Assembly: GCA_964464635.1 (NCBI GenBank)
Contig: CAYXGT010000068.1
Span: forward strand, 1 to 15,675
DNA: 15,675 nucleotides
Direction of reading: 5' to 3'
Source: CAYLMG01 sp964464635
GTDB taxonomy: Bacteria; Planctomycetota; Phycisphaerae; Sedimentisphaerales; Anaerobacaceae
The number at the start of each line of letters is the position of its first letter. Position 1 is the first letter of the stretch. Of the stretch, positions 1-7,438 are shown piece by piece. The notes below the pieces were generated by a model. The model saw only the letters and a list, made by a program, of their open reading frames with translations, did not search any database and was not told where the DNA came from. A program made the position numbers and the translations under genes.

Positions 1-40
1 GCCCCAGCCCCCAGTCAAAAACGCCAAAGAGTATTTTCAT
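1..40 (-). CDS. N-terminal fragment of a probable GT-B glycosyltransferase
   Basis: Only the first 13 codons are inside the window, running off the left edge; they read MKILFGVFDWGLG. A hydrophobic first strand followed by a glycine-rich turn is typical of the N-terminal Rossmann domain of GT-B glycosyltransferases, in particular the MJ1255-type family whose members begin with a strand and a GxGH-type loop. The ATG at 38-40 lies 32 bases after the ruvB stop on the same strand, so it may be co-transcribed with the ruv genes. The nearest purine-rich stretch (AAGGAT) is far upstream, so the ribosome site is weak. The family call rests on 13 residues and is tentative. Confidence 0.45.
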   Translation of the reverse strand, partial: MKILFGVFDWGLG

Positions 41-72
41 ATTTTTTTGCTGACCGTATCCTTTTTCTAACC

Positions 73-1125
73 TTACTGCTCCTCTTCCTTGAAAAGACCA
101 GCATCTGTATCGGCCTGTCTGTTTTTATGACTCTGTAAACCGAGGTGCTCGCAGCCTCGTGCCGTAATTTCTCTGCCGCGCCTGGTCCTGCGCAGGAATC
201 CTGTCTGCAAAAGAAACGGCTCGACCACGTCCTCGAGAGTATCTTTTTCTTCACCAAGTGTCGCGGCAATTGCCTCGATTCCTGCCGGCCCGCCGTCATA
301 GACCTTCGCAATCGCTCGCAAAAACGAGCGGTCAAGCTCATCGAGACCCAGACTATCAATCCGCTCCATCTTCAGTGCGTTTTCAACTATCTCAGTGCTT
401 AGCCGGCCTTTGCCTTTCACCTGTGCATAATCGCGGACCCGCTTGAGCAGCCGGTTTGCAATTCTCGGTGTTCCTCGCGAGCGCGCTGCTATCAGTTCAA
501 GCGTTCCGTCTTCGGTTTGCAGACTTAACAGGTTCGCTGACCTTTTTAATATGTCCGCCAGTTCGTCCGGGCTGTAAAAATTAAGGTGATACAGCATTCC
601 GAATCGGCCGCGAAGCGGCGCGCTTAAAAGTCCCGCCCTTGTTGTTGCGCCTATCAGCGTGAACCGTTTCAGCGGGAAGTTTATCGTTTTTGCGTGCATG
701 CCGCTATCCACTGTAAAGTCCACCCTGAATTCTTCCATCGCCGGGTATATGAACTCCTCGACCGGCGTGCTCAGCCGGTGTATCTCGTCTATGAATAAAA
801 TGTCACCTGTATTAATATTGCTCAACAGGCCCATCACGTCACCGGCCTTGACCATTGCAGGCCCGGATGTGCACCGAATCCTTGCGCCCATCTCGTTTGC
901 CACAACGTTCGCAAGCGTCGTCTTGCCCAGCCCCGGCGGGCCGTAAAGTAAAATGTGCTCCAGGGGCTCACCGCGTTTTTTCGCCGCGGTCATCGCTATC
1001 GTAAGTTTTTCCTTAACGTTATCTTGGCCTACGCATTCGTTAAGGAATCTCGGCCGAAGCGATACGTTGAAGCTCTCTTCCTGCTCATTTATCGGTCGCC
1101 TGCTTATTACCCTGTCTATCGCCAT
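73..1125 (-). CDS. ruvB: Holliday junction branch migration ATPase RuvB
   Basis: RuvB is the hexameric AAA+ motor that, with RuvA, drives branch migration of Holliday junctions during recombinational repair. The 350-residue product has the family's full length. Walker A GPPGLGKTT is at residues 62-70, the Walker B core FIDE at 111-114 and the sensor/RuvB signature GATTRAG at 159-165. Arginine-finger region LRGRFG is at 171-176, and a C-terminal winged-helix region reads through LLQTGFLRRTRRGR. The N-terminus (RPRFLNECVGQ) matches the usual RPxxLxEFVGQ opening. It follows ruvA after a 72-base spacer with no evident Shine-Dalgarno site. The spacer contains a heptamer tandem repeat. Identification is secure. 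Confidence 0.97.
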   Translation of the reverse strand: MAIDRVISRRPINEQEESFNVSLRPRFLNECVGQDNVKEKLTIAMTAAKKRGEPLEHILLYGPPGLGKTTLANVVANEMGARIRCTSGPAMVKAGDVMGLLSNINTGDILFIDEIHRLSTPVEEFIYPAMEEFRVDFTVDSGMHAKTINFPLKRFTLIGATTRAGLLSAPLRGRFGMLYHLNFYSPDELADILKRSANLLSLQTEDGTLELIAARSRGTPRIANRLLKRVRDYAQVKGKGRLSTEIVENALKMERIDSLGLDELDRSFLRAIAKVYDGGPAGIEAIAATLGEEKDTLEDVVEPFLLQTGFLRRTRRGREITARGCEHLGLQSHKNRQADTDAGLFKEEEQ

Positions 1126-1158
1126 AATTTAATCGTTGAAAAAAATTAAATTTCAAAA

Positions 1159-1193
1159 TTCTGTATTCTGTGTTCTATATCCTGTGTCCTGTC
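1159..1193. repeat. Five-copy heptamer tandem repeat between ruvA and ruvB
   Basis: On the plus strand the bases read as five consecutive 7-base units: TTCTGTA, TTCTGTG, TTCTATA, TCCTGTG, TCCTGTC. This is a degenerate TYCTRTN array filling about half of the ruvA-ruvB spacer. On the coding (minus) strand it is purine-rich (ACAGAA-type units). It ends close to the ruvA stop codon. No protein function is implied; it could be a slippage-prone microsatellite or a copy of a dispersed genomic repeat. Confidence 0.75.
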
Positions 1194-1197
1194 TTTC

Positions 1198-1827
1198 TTA
1201 CACTTCCACGCCTTGTTTTAACCTGTAAACCAGCGGCACAAGCTCTTCCGCTGTCTTTATATCCGGGTGCCTTTCACACGCAAGCTCGATAAGCTCCATC
1301 GCCTCGTTTCTCTTTTCGCCCCAGGCGATCAGGATTTCCAGCGTCTGGGCCTGGAAAGCCTTGAACTTCCTCTCTTTGCCGGCTGCAATTTCAGCGCCCG
1401 CAGCGAAGCTTTTCAGCTTGCCCTTAAGCTCGGCGATAATATGCTGAGCCATCCTTCTGCCGAGAGTAGGCAGTGACGTTATTATTTTTTCATCTCCGTC
1501 TTCAATTGCCGCTGCGACGGTTTCAATCGGCAAGGTCAGGCTGCGAAGACCCTTTTTTATTCCGATACCTTTTACGCTGATGAATCTTGTGAAAAATTCC
1601 TTTTCTCCGGCACTTAAAAAGCCAATCATCCTCGGCACGAAAGAGCCGCCGCCGGGCGTCCCCTCGAAATATTCCATCGTGAACAGCCTTATGTCACTGC
1701 CGATTTTATCCGACAGCGCGTTCACACAATAGGCCGGCAGCATTACCTCGTAGGTAATCAGCCCAACCTCCACCAGACAGCTCTCGCTGCCGAGGCTTAA
1801 CAGTTTTCCTTCAATTTTAGCTATCAT
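1198..1827 (-). CDS. ruvA: Holliday junction DNA-binding protein RuvA
   Basis: RuvA is the tetrameric junction-binding partner that loads RuvB and holds the four-way junction open. The product has 209 residues, within the usual range. The N-terminal OB fold starts MIAKIEGKL, the standard opening. Two helix-hairpin-helix segments follow, around residues 84-96 (SVKGIGIKKG) and 118-135 (LPTLGRRMAQHI), then a flexible linker and a C-terminal RuvB-binding domain. The second hairpin (LPTLGRRMA) departs from the common LPGIGKKTA form, so this is a divergent RuvA. Its start overlaps the end of the preceding C_GCAxxG_C_C gene by 11 bases, with a GGAAGAG-type ribosome site inside that gene, suggesting translational coupling. 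Confidence 0.93.
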   Translation of the reverse strand: MIAKIEGKLLSLGSESCLVEVGLITYEVMLPAYCVNALSDKIGSDIRLFTMEYFEGTPGGGSFVPRMIGFLSAGEKEFFTRFISVKGIGIKKGLRSLTLPIETVAAAIEDGDEKIITSLPTLGRRMAQHIIAELKGKLKSFAAGAEIAAGKERKFKAFQAQTLEILIAWGEKRNEAMELIELACERHPDIKTAEELVPLVYRLKQGVEV

Positions 1828-2239
1828 CCGCGAGCATCTCTTCCAAAATTTCCGCAGAATCTTTTACTAATTGTGAACAAATGCTCCTGAAAAGTCCTTC
1901 TTTTGTGGCTTTATCCATTCCTTCTGTGGTCCGTATGTCACAACCAATCAGGGCCTGACAATCTGTCGATTTATTTCTTTGGCAAAAATCATCGGCGAAC
2001 GCAATAATTTTATCATAGGGATTGTCTTGTCCCTTTGCGAACTTCAATCCGAGGACCATAAATGCGCCTGTAACCGCGCCGCAGGTGCCGTCAATGCGCA
2101 TTCCGCCGCCGAAACCGGATGCGATTTTGAGGGCCTGCTCATACGGAACTCCAAGCTCCCGGCCGTACGTGGAAAATATGGCCTGAGAACAGTTGTAGCC
2201 GTCTTCGAAACATTTCACCGCTTTTTCTACTTCACTCAT
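1817..2239 (-). CDS. C_GCAxxG_C_C family putative redox protein
   Basis: A 140-residue protein matching the C_GCAxxG_C_C (TIGR01909-type) family, whose biochemical role is not established but is thought to be redox related. The N-terminal block reads EKAVKCFEDGYNCSQAIF (Cys10, Cys17), followed by a glycine-rich turn GFGGGMRIDGTCGAVTGA (Cys53). Further cysteines are at 86, 94, 100 and 121. The start at 2239 is chosen because homologous sequence begins there; the upstream extension of the open frame lies within ruvC in another frame. The gene overlaps ruvC by 8 bases upstream and ruvA by 11 bases downstream, so it is embedded in the ruvC-ruvA run. A repair role is only a guess from position. 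Confidence 0.85.
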   Translation of the reverse strand: MSEVEKAVKCFEDGYNCSQAIFSTYGRELGVPYEQALKIASGFGGGMRIDGTCGAVTGAFMVLGLKFAKGQDNPYDKIIAFADDFCQRNKSTDCQALIGCDIRTTEGMDKATKEGLFRSICSQLVKDSAEILEEMLADDS

Positions 2240-2726
2240 TCGAAGTCTCCAATAAATTTCTTGTATTTGCACAGCACAGGGCTGCTGCGATTGCGTCAGC
2301 CACGTCGTCCGGCTCCGGCACATCCGGCAGGTTGAGAATTCTCTGGGTGCTTCGCTGAATCTGCTCTTTTTTGGCTCTGCCGCTGCCCGTTATCGATTTT
2401 TTTATTCGCGTTGCCGAAAAGCTTTTTACCTCGATGCCGGCCTCGGCACACTTTTGTAGTATAACACCTCTTGCGTGTCCCATCAATATCGCAGTCCTCG
2501 GATGCGCATAGTGTGAATAAAGCTCTTCAACTGCTACCACGTCAGGCCGAAAATTCCCCAATAAAAGCTCAATGTCCTCCGCTATCCTGTTAAGTCTTAT
2601 CTCTATCGAATCTTTCTCATCGGTCCGAAGAACTCCCGCCTCGATTAGATTCTCCTTATCGCAGTCCGTTTCTATACAGGCATATCCGCAGACCTGCAGT
2701 CCCGGGTCAATACCCAGTATCCTCAT
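2232..2726 (-). CDS. ruvC: Crossover junction endodeoxyribonuclease RuvC
   Basis: RuvC resolves Holliday junctions by paired nicking and acts with the RuvAB motor. With the ATG at 2726 the protein has 164 residues and starts MRILGIDPGL, the normal family N-terminus. The four acidic catalytic positions are visible: Asp in GIDPG, the first Glu in VEELY, and the two Asp in DDVADAIAAAL. The ATG forms a 4-base ATGA overlap with the cysS stop. A GTG four codons upstream at 2738 is an alternative start: it has a better-placed GAGGGA ribosome site and would add MENK, so the start is uncertain by 4 residues. The gene end overlaps the next gene by 8 bases. Confidence 0.95.
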   Translation of the reverse strand: MRILGIDPGLQVCGYACIETDCDKENLIEAGVLRTDEKDSIEIRLNRIAEDIELLLGNFRPDVVAVEELYSHYAHPRTAILMGHARGVILQKCAEAGIEVKSFSATRIKKSITGSGRAKKEQIQRSTQRILNLPDVPEPDDVADAIAAALCCANTRNLLETSNE

Positions 2727-4201
2727 TTTATTTTCCACGCAGTTCCCTCCGGCGAATCTTTCAGCTCTATTCCGTTCTTTTCCAGTCCGGCTCGTATGGT
2801 ATCCGAAAGTTCAAAATCCTTGTTTTTTCTCGCATTGTTGCGCTGCTCAATCAAAATCTTAATCAAATTATCGGCCAGCTCTTCGCTGCCGCCGGCGGCT
2901 TGCGGGTATTCTTCTTTTACTACCCCTAAAACATCACCGCCGAGCTTTGTAAATAAATCATCAATCGCGTTGAGCGTTGTTTTTGTGACATCCGTTTTTT
3001 CGAGCAGAGGATTTGTTAAGCGAACCAGCTCGAAGATAACCGAGAGAGCAACCGAGGTATTTAAATCGTCATCCATTGCCGCTTCGAATTTCTCCTTTAG
3101 CTCCGCGAGCTGCTGCTCGATTTCCTTATCGATTTCACCGTCGGCTGCCGATTCGATTGCCTTTCGCAGAGCCTTGACTATTTGCGTTATCTTATCGTAG
3201 CCGCTTTGTGCTGCGAACAACGCAGCGTCGGAAAAATCGAGCGGGCTGCGATAGTGACTATTCAGTATCAATTGCCTGACGGCAAGAGGCTCATAGCTCC
3301 TGGTAAGTCTTTCGTGTACGCCGGAAAACGCCTGCTTGAGTGTGATAAAATTGTTCAGGCTCTTACCCATCTTTTGACTGTCAACTGTCACCATATTGTT
3401 GTGCAGCCAGTACCGTACAAACCGCACACCGTTAGCCGCCTCCGATTGCGCTATCTCGCATTCGTGATGCGGGAATTGGTTCTCTATGCCGCCGCCGTGT
3501 ATATCGATTGTCTGGCCGAGATACTTCATACTCATTACCGAGCATTCTAAATGCCAGCCCGGATAACCCATCCCCCACGGGCTCGGCCACTGCATAATAT
3601 GGTTCGGCTCCGCCTTTTTCCATAACGCGAAATCGACTGCGTTCTTTTTATCCGGCGAGACCTCTACACGAACGCCCGCTTTCATCTCCTCGATGTTCCT
3701 TCCGGATAATTTACCGTAATCGGCAAACTTCGATACGTCAAAATACACCGACCCATTGACCTCGTAGGCGTAACCTTTCTCGAGCAATTTCTTAACCAGC
3801 TCTATCTGCTCGATGATATGGCCGCTCGCCCGCGGACTTATGTCGGGTCGAACACAATTGAGCTTGTCCATATCCTCGAAGTAGCTGCGCGTATAGAATT
3901 CGGCCAGCGCCATCGGATGTTTCTTTTCTTTCTTTGCAGCTTCCGTAACCTTGTCCTCTCCCTCGTCCGCGTCGTCGGTGAGATGACCCACATCGGTAAT
4001 GTTTTGAACATAGGTAACTGCGTAACCAAGATATCGCAGATACCGTATGAGGATATCGAAGCTGACGTAGCTTTTTGCGTGTCCCAGATGTGCATGTCCG
4101 TAAACCGTCGGCCCGCAGACGTAAATACCCACCTTACCTTTTTGCAGGGGCTTGAATTCCTCCTTCTTTCTGGTCAAACTGTTATAAAGCATCAACGCCA
4201 T
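2723..4201 (-). CDS. cysS: Cysteinyl-tRNA synthetase
   Basis: A class I aminoacyl-tRNA synthetase that charges tRNA-Cys in the cytoplasm. The 492-residue product has the HIGH-box variant HLGH at 38-41 and the KMSKS-loop variant KMGKS at 277-281. The expected zinc ligands are present: Cys29 in YVCGPTVYG, Cys220 in WHLECS, and His245 and Glu249 in PHHECE. A C-terminal helical domain follows. The ATG at 4201 is chosen because GAGGTGG (4207-4213) lies a few bases upstream; ATG 4192 and GTG 4210 are alternatives. The gene starts 18 bases after the ispF stop and overlaps ruvC by 4 bases, so it is part of the his-isp-cys-ruv run. Confidence 0.97.
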   Translation of the reverse strand: MALMLYNSLTRKKEEFKPLQKGKVGIYVCGPTVYGHAHLGHAKSYVSFDILIRYLRYLGYAVTYVQNITDVGHLTDDADEGEDKVTEAAKKEKKHPMALAEFYTRSYFEDMDKLNCVRPDISPRASGHIIEQIELVKKLLEKGYAYEVNGSVYFDVSKFADYGKLSGRNIEEMKAGVRVEVSPDKKNAVDFALWKKAEPNHIMQWPSPWGMGYPGWHLECSVMSMKYLGQTIDIHGGGIENQFPHHECEIAQSEAANGVRFVRYWLHNNMVTVDSQKMGKSLNNFITLKQAFSGVHERLTRSYEPLAVRQLILNSHYRSPLDFSDAALFAAQSGYDKITQIVKALRKAIESAADGEIDKEIEQQLAELKEKFEAAMDDDLNTSVALSVIFELVRLTNPLLEKTDVTKTTLNAIDDLFTKLGGDVLGVVKEEYPQAAGGSEELADNLIKILIEQRNNARKNKDFELSDTIRAGLEKNGIELKDSPEGTAWKIK

Positions 4202-4219
4202 CAAAACCACCTCGTCATA

Positions 4220-4732
4220 TTACAAAGTTCTTTTGTATTTTCTTTTTATGAGTACGACTGCTGTTGCCGCTATCGCCTCGCCTTCGCCTATCGGCCCGAG
4301 CCCTTCGTTTGTTTTGGCCTTTACGTTTACCGCGTTGAAATCTATCCCCAGAAGTGAGGCGATACATCTTTTAATTTGTCCCTTGAATCTCTCGAGTCTG
4401 GGTTTTTCGATATGGATTATCACATCCACATTAACTGTCAGCCAGCGCTGCTCGGCGAGTATATCTCTTACCTCGAGAACCAGCCGCTTGCTGTCGATAT
4501 CCTTGAATTTTTCGTCGGTATCAGGAAATAACGTTCCTATATCGCCCATCCCTGCCGCCCCCAGCATAGCATCTATTACAGAATGCAGCACGACGTCACC
4601 ATCACTGTGTCCGAGAAGACCCTGCGGGTAAGGTATCTGAACGCCGCCCAGCATCAGGCGTCTGCCTTCGGCAAGCTTGTGTATATCACTGCCGATACCT
4701 GTCCTGTACTCGTGGTCGTGCTCTTCAACCAT
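4220..4732 (-). CDS. ispF: 2-C-methyl-D-erythritol 2,4-cyclodiphosphate synthase
   Basis: IspF catalyses the cyclodiphosphate-forming step of the MEP (non-mevalonate) isoprenoid pathway. The product has 170 residues, slightly longer than the usual 155-160 because of a short N-terminal extension. The zinc ligands are visible as Asp16 and His18 in GSDIHKL and His50 in GHSDGDVVLH. The FPDTD substrate loop and the C-terminal GEGEAIAATA segment also fit. It begins 18 bases after the hisB stop. IspD, often fused or adjacent to IspF, is not in the window. Confidence 0.95.
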   Translation of the reverse strand: MVEEHDHEYRTGIGSDIHKLAEGRRLMLGGVQIPYPQGLLGHSDGDVVLHSVIDAMLGAAGMGDIGTLFPDTDEKFKDIDSKRLVLEVRDILAEQRWLTVNVDVIIHIEKPRLERFKGQIKRCIASLLGIDFNAVNVKAKTNEGLGPIGEGEAIAATAVVLIKRKYKRTL

Positions 4733-4750
4733 CTCTTTTACTTTTTCCTC

Positions 4751-5335
4751 TTAAAGGATTCCTTTCGTACTCGGTATGTCGTCTCCGGCAATTTTGACAG
4801 CAGCCGCCAGCGATTGGCCCAATCCCTTGAAAATCGCCTCGGCAATATGATGACTGTTCGTACCGTATGGCACGTTCACGTGCAGGTTAAACGCGCCGTT
4901 ATTAGCAAAGCTGCGCAGCAGCTCTTCGAGACACTCGACGTCGAAGTCACCTATTCTTTCCGTCCTGAAGTTGACATTATAAATACACTTAGCCCTGCCG
5001 GACAAATCGACGCTCACATTCGCCAGCGCATCCTCCATTGGCACCGAGCTGTGCCCGTATCTCGCTATGCCTTTTTTGTCGCCCAGCGCTTTTGTCAATC
5101 CCTGGCCGAGGCATATCGCTATATCCTCTATCGTATGGTGAGCATCGACGTTCAGGTCGCCCTTGGCCTTTACAATCAAATCGATTTTGCCGTGCTTGCT
5201 CAGGTGCGTGAGCATATGGTCGAGAAAACCGATTCCCGTATCTATCTCGTATTTACCGACGCCGTCCAAATCGAGCTCGACGAGAACATCCGTCTCTTTT
5301 GTTTTTCTTTTAATCTGCGCTTTTCTATTTGCCAT
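4751..5335 (-). CDS. hisB: Imidazoleglycerol-phosphate dehydratase
   Basis: HisB dehydrates imidazoleglycerol phosphate to imidazole-acetol phosphate, the sixth step of histidine synthesis, whose product is the substrate of the neighbouring HisC. The 194-residue protein is the monofunctional form, without the phosphatase domain of the enterobacterial fusion. The metal-binding motifs are HHTIED at 66-71 and SHHIAEA at 161-167, the two-repeat signature of the family. The start at 5335 is chosen over an upstream in-frame ATG at 5389 because AAGGGG lies just upstream and the longer form would overlap hisC by 44 bases. Only 10 bases separate it from hisC. Confidence 0.96.
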   Translation of the reverse strand: MANRKAQIKRKTKETDVLVELDLDGVGKYEIDTGIGFLDHMLTHLSKHGKIDLIVKAKGDLNVDAHHTIEDIAICLGQGLTKALGDKKGIARYGHSSVPMEDALANVSVDLSGRAKCIYNVNFRTERIGDFDVECLEELLRSFANNGAFNLHVNVPYGTNSHHIAEAIFKGLGQSLAAAVKIAGDDIPSTKGIL

Positions 5336-5345
5336 AAAAAGCCCC

Positions 5346-6422
5346 TTATCCTGATAGAATCTCCTTAATCGCCGAAAGCAGTTTTTCATTCTGCTCTCTC
5401 GTGCCCACCGTTATCCTCAGCTTATCCTCGAGAGGCGGCACTTTCCAGTACCGAACATATATATTTCGCTTCTCCAATTTTTCGAACAGAATGTCAGCCG
5501 CTATTTTTTTGCTCTCGGCAAGTATAAAATTCGCAAAGCTTTTCGGAACCTTAAAATCAAGTGCCTGAAGCTGCTCTGTTAAAAATTGTCGTTCCGCCTT
5601 TATCTTTTCGATATTGCTCTTAAAATACTGCTGGTCTTTAATAGCCGCCGCCGCCGCCGCAATCGCAACCGCATCGACATTATAAGAATCCTTAAGCTTC
5701 ATTAAACCCTTTATCAATCCCTCATTTGCAATCGCATATCCGAATCTAAGCCCCGCAAGCGAATAGCCTTTGCTCAGTGAGCGAAGGATTATTACGTTAT
5801 CGAACTCTTTAATCAGGCTGATGCAGTTCTCTTCCGCAAAATCTACGTAGGCCTCGTCAATCAGCAAAACGCCTTTTATCTCGTCCGCCGCGGTTGCCAT
5901 CTCGCTGGCACTTATGAAGCTTCCCGTCGGCGCATTGGGATTGCACACAATCGTCAATGCCGCCTTACTTTTAACAAGCCCTGCCGGCAGGTTAAATTCA
6001 TCGTCGAACGGAACCTCGATTGCCCTGCAGTTCTGCAGGTTCGCAAGCACCGGATAAAGTGAGTACGTCGGCACGGGGTACGCTACAGGCCGCCCCTCAT
6101 CGCAGAATGCGCGTATCGCCATACTTAACAATTCATCTCCGCCGTTACAGGCCATAATATCTTCGAATCTTACTCCGTGAACCTCTGCCGCCGCTTTTCT
6201 GAATATATCAGCCGCCGGGTCGGGGTATCTGCGAAGCTGTTCAGCCTTTATTTCCGCAATTGCTTTTAATACAAGCGGCGATGGCGGATAGGGATTTTCA
6301 TTGGTATTCAGCTTTACCACGTCAGCCTCTTTAGGCCTGCCCTCCGTAGCCTCGGCGAAGGAGGGCTGATACCCAGGCCGATACCCCTCTGCCTTTTCAA
6401 TATTTTCCCGAAAATAACCCAT
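5346..6422 (-). CDS. hisC: Histidinol-phosphate aminotransferase
   Basis: A PLP-dependent fold-type I aminotransferase converting imidazole-acetol phosphate and glutamate to histidinol phosphate. The 358-residue product has the substrate motif KLNTNENPY, NPNAPTG at 161-167, the PLP-contacting DEAY at 189-192 and the Schiff-base lysine Lys218 in SLSKGYSLAGLRFG. An AGGTGGAG ribosome site (6430-6437) supports the start at 6422. Residues 21-30 (SFAEATEGRP) look inserted between GYQP and KEADVVKLN, and the DNA there is a palindromic element. The segment lies before the first conserved motif, so the enzyme is probably active. HisC leads the hisC-hisB-ispF-cysS-ruv run. Confidence 0.96.
   Translation of the reverse strand: MGYFRENIEKAEGYRPGYQPSFAEATEGRPKEADVVKLNTNENPYPPSPLVLKAIAEIKAEQLRRYPDPAADIFRKAAAEVHGVRFEDIMACNGGDELLSMAIRAFCDEGRPVAYPVPTYSLYPVLANLQNCRAIEVPFDDEFNLPAGLVKSKAALTIVCNPNAPTGSFISASEMATAADEIKGVLLIDEAYVDFAEENCISLIKEFDNVIILRSLSKGYSLAGLRFGYAIANEGLIKGLMKLKDSYNVDAVAIAAAAAAIKDQQYFKSNIEKIKAERQFLTEQLQALDFKVPKSFANFILAESKKIAADILFEKLEKRNIYVRYWKVPPLEDKLRITVGTREQNEKLLSAIKEILSG
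6339..6366. repeat. Palindromic mini-element inserted in frame in hisC
   Basis: Seven-base arms GCCCTCC (6339-6345) and GGAGGGC (6360-6366) flank a 14-base interior with partial further pairing, forming a hairpin inside hisC. Read on the coding strand it gives PSFAEATEG; an alternate frame gives PSPRLRRAGL. From memory, similar 'SFAEATEG' or 'RLRRAG' translations recur in proteins of planctomycetes and candidate-phylum bacteria as a dispersed repeat. This cannot be checked here. The hairpin, and the fact that about 30 bases can be removed to restore a normal HisC N-terminus, are visible in the sequence. Confidence 0.7.
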
Positions 6423-6452
6423 AAATAAGCTCCACCTGAAAAACAGTAAAGA

Positions 6453-6458
6453 ATTATA
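6453..6458 (-). promoter_or_regulatory. Candidate -10 box upstream of hisC
   Basis: The minus strand reads TATAAT, a perfect consensus -10 box, 30 bases upstream of the hisC start in the 105-base accD-hisC gap. The hexamer at the usual distance upstream is AT-rich but does not match TTGACA. This may be the promoter of the hisC-to-ruvB run, but it is supported by one element only. Confidence 0.4.
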
Positions 6459-6527
6459 CGAATCTTTAGATGAAAATTAAAGGAAAGATTTTGCAACTAT
6501 TTACAAAAACGCACGATGGTGTAAGAT

Positions 6528-7373
6528 TCATTTTTTGCAGTAATCTATCAGGCGGGCAACCTCGCTTCGAAGGTCTCTGCGGTGAACAATCATATCTATA
6601 AAGCCGTGCTCGAGCAGAAACTCCGAGCGCTGGAAACCTTTCGGCAGCTCTACCTTGATGGTCTCCGCTATTGTTCTCGGCCCGGCAAAACCTATCAGAG
6701 CTCCCGGCTCAGCTATGATGACATCGCCTAACATCGCAAAGCTCGCAGTGACACCGCCCGTCGTAGGGTCGGTCAGAATTGGTATGTAAAGACCACCCGC
6801 TTCGTTGTACCTGGCCAGTGCGGCACTTGTCTTGGCCATCTGGCCAAGAGAAATAACTCCCTCGTGCATCCTCGCTCCGCCGGAGCAGCATACCGCTACA
6901 AAAGGAAGTGACAACTCCGCCGCCATCTCCGCCGCCGCTGTAAACTTCTCGCCGACGACGTACCCCATCGAGCCCATCAGAAAATTCGGCTCCATTACCG
7001 CCAGCACTACTTCTCTCGCTTTGATAAAGGCTTTGCCGATTTTTATCCCTTCTTTTGAACCGCTCTTTTTCTCATCCGCTTTTAGCCGGCTCTTATACGT
7101 TGTGCCTTTGTACTTGAAATTCAGCGGATCGCTGCTGTTCAGATCGCCCAATACCTGCTGAAATGTCTGCTCGTCGGTGAGGTATTCAATCCTCGTATCC
7201 GCGCTGATTCGAAAATGGTAATCGCATTCCGGGCAGACGTTCAGGTTCTCCTCGACTGCACTTTTGTAGAGCGTCTTCTCACAGCCCGGGCACCGCATCC
7301 ACAGCCCGTCCGGCATCTCTTTTCTCGGCTTCAGCGAGAAACCATTCCATTGCTTTTTTGTTTTTTTGGCCAT
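6528..7373 (-). CDS. accD: Acetyl-CoA carboxylase carboxyltransferase subunit beta
   Basis: AccD is the beta subunit of the carboxyltransferase, which with AccA transfers the carboxyl group from biotin to acetyl-CoA to make malonyl-CoA. The 281-residue product has the N-terminal zinc ribbon (Cys28, Cys31, Cys47, Cys50). A crotonase-fold core follows, with SGGARM at 164-169, PTTGGVTASFA at 203-213 and GFAGPR at 228-233. Length is typical. The ATG at 7373 has no clear Shine-Dalgarno sequence. It follows rpe by 65 bases; a TACAAT hexamer in the gap could be a weak -10 box but lacks a matching -35. accA is not in the window. Confidence 0.97.
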   Translation of the reverse strand: MAKKTKKQWNGFSLKPRKEMPDGLWMRCPGCEKTLYKSAVEENLNVCPECDYHFRISADTRIEYLTDEQTFQQVLGDLNSSDPLNFKYKGTTYKSRLKADEKKSGSKEGIKIGKAFIKAREVVLAVMEPNFLMGSMGYVVGEKFTAAAEMAAELSLPFVAVCCSGGARMHEGVISLGQMAKTSAALARYNEAGGLYIPILTDPTTGGVTASFAMLGDVIIAEPGALIGFAGPRTIAETIKVELPKGFQRSEFLLEHGFIDMIVHRRDLRSEVARLIDYCKK

Positions 7374-7438
7374 AACAATATTTTTAATGTAACCGCAATC
7401 AGGAATTGTACCATAAAATGATCTGTTTGCCTATAACA

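Noticed and set aside
2240..2323. 28-residue N-terminal extension of the C_GCAxxG_C_C protein
   Set aside because: It lies inside ruvC in another frame and has no family similarity; the start at 2239 fits the family.
4583..5368. Plus-strand 261-codon frame
   Set aside because: It is antisense to hisB and ispF, which carry complete catalytic motifs.
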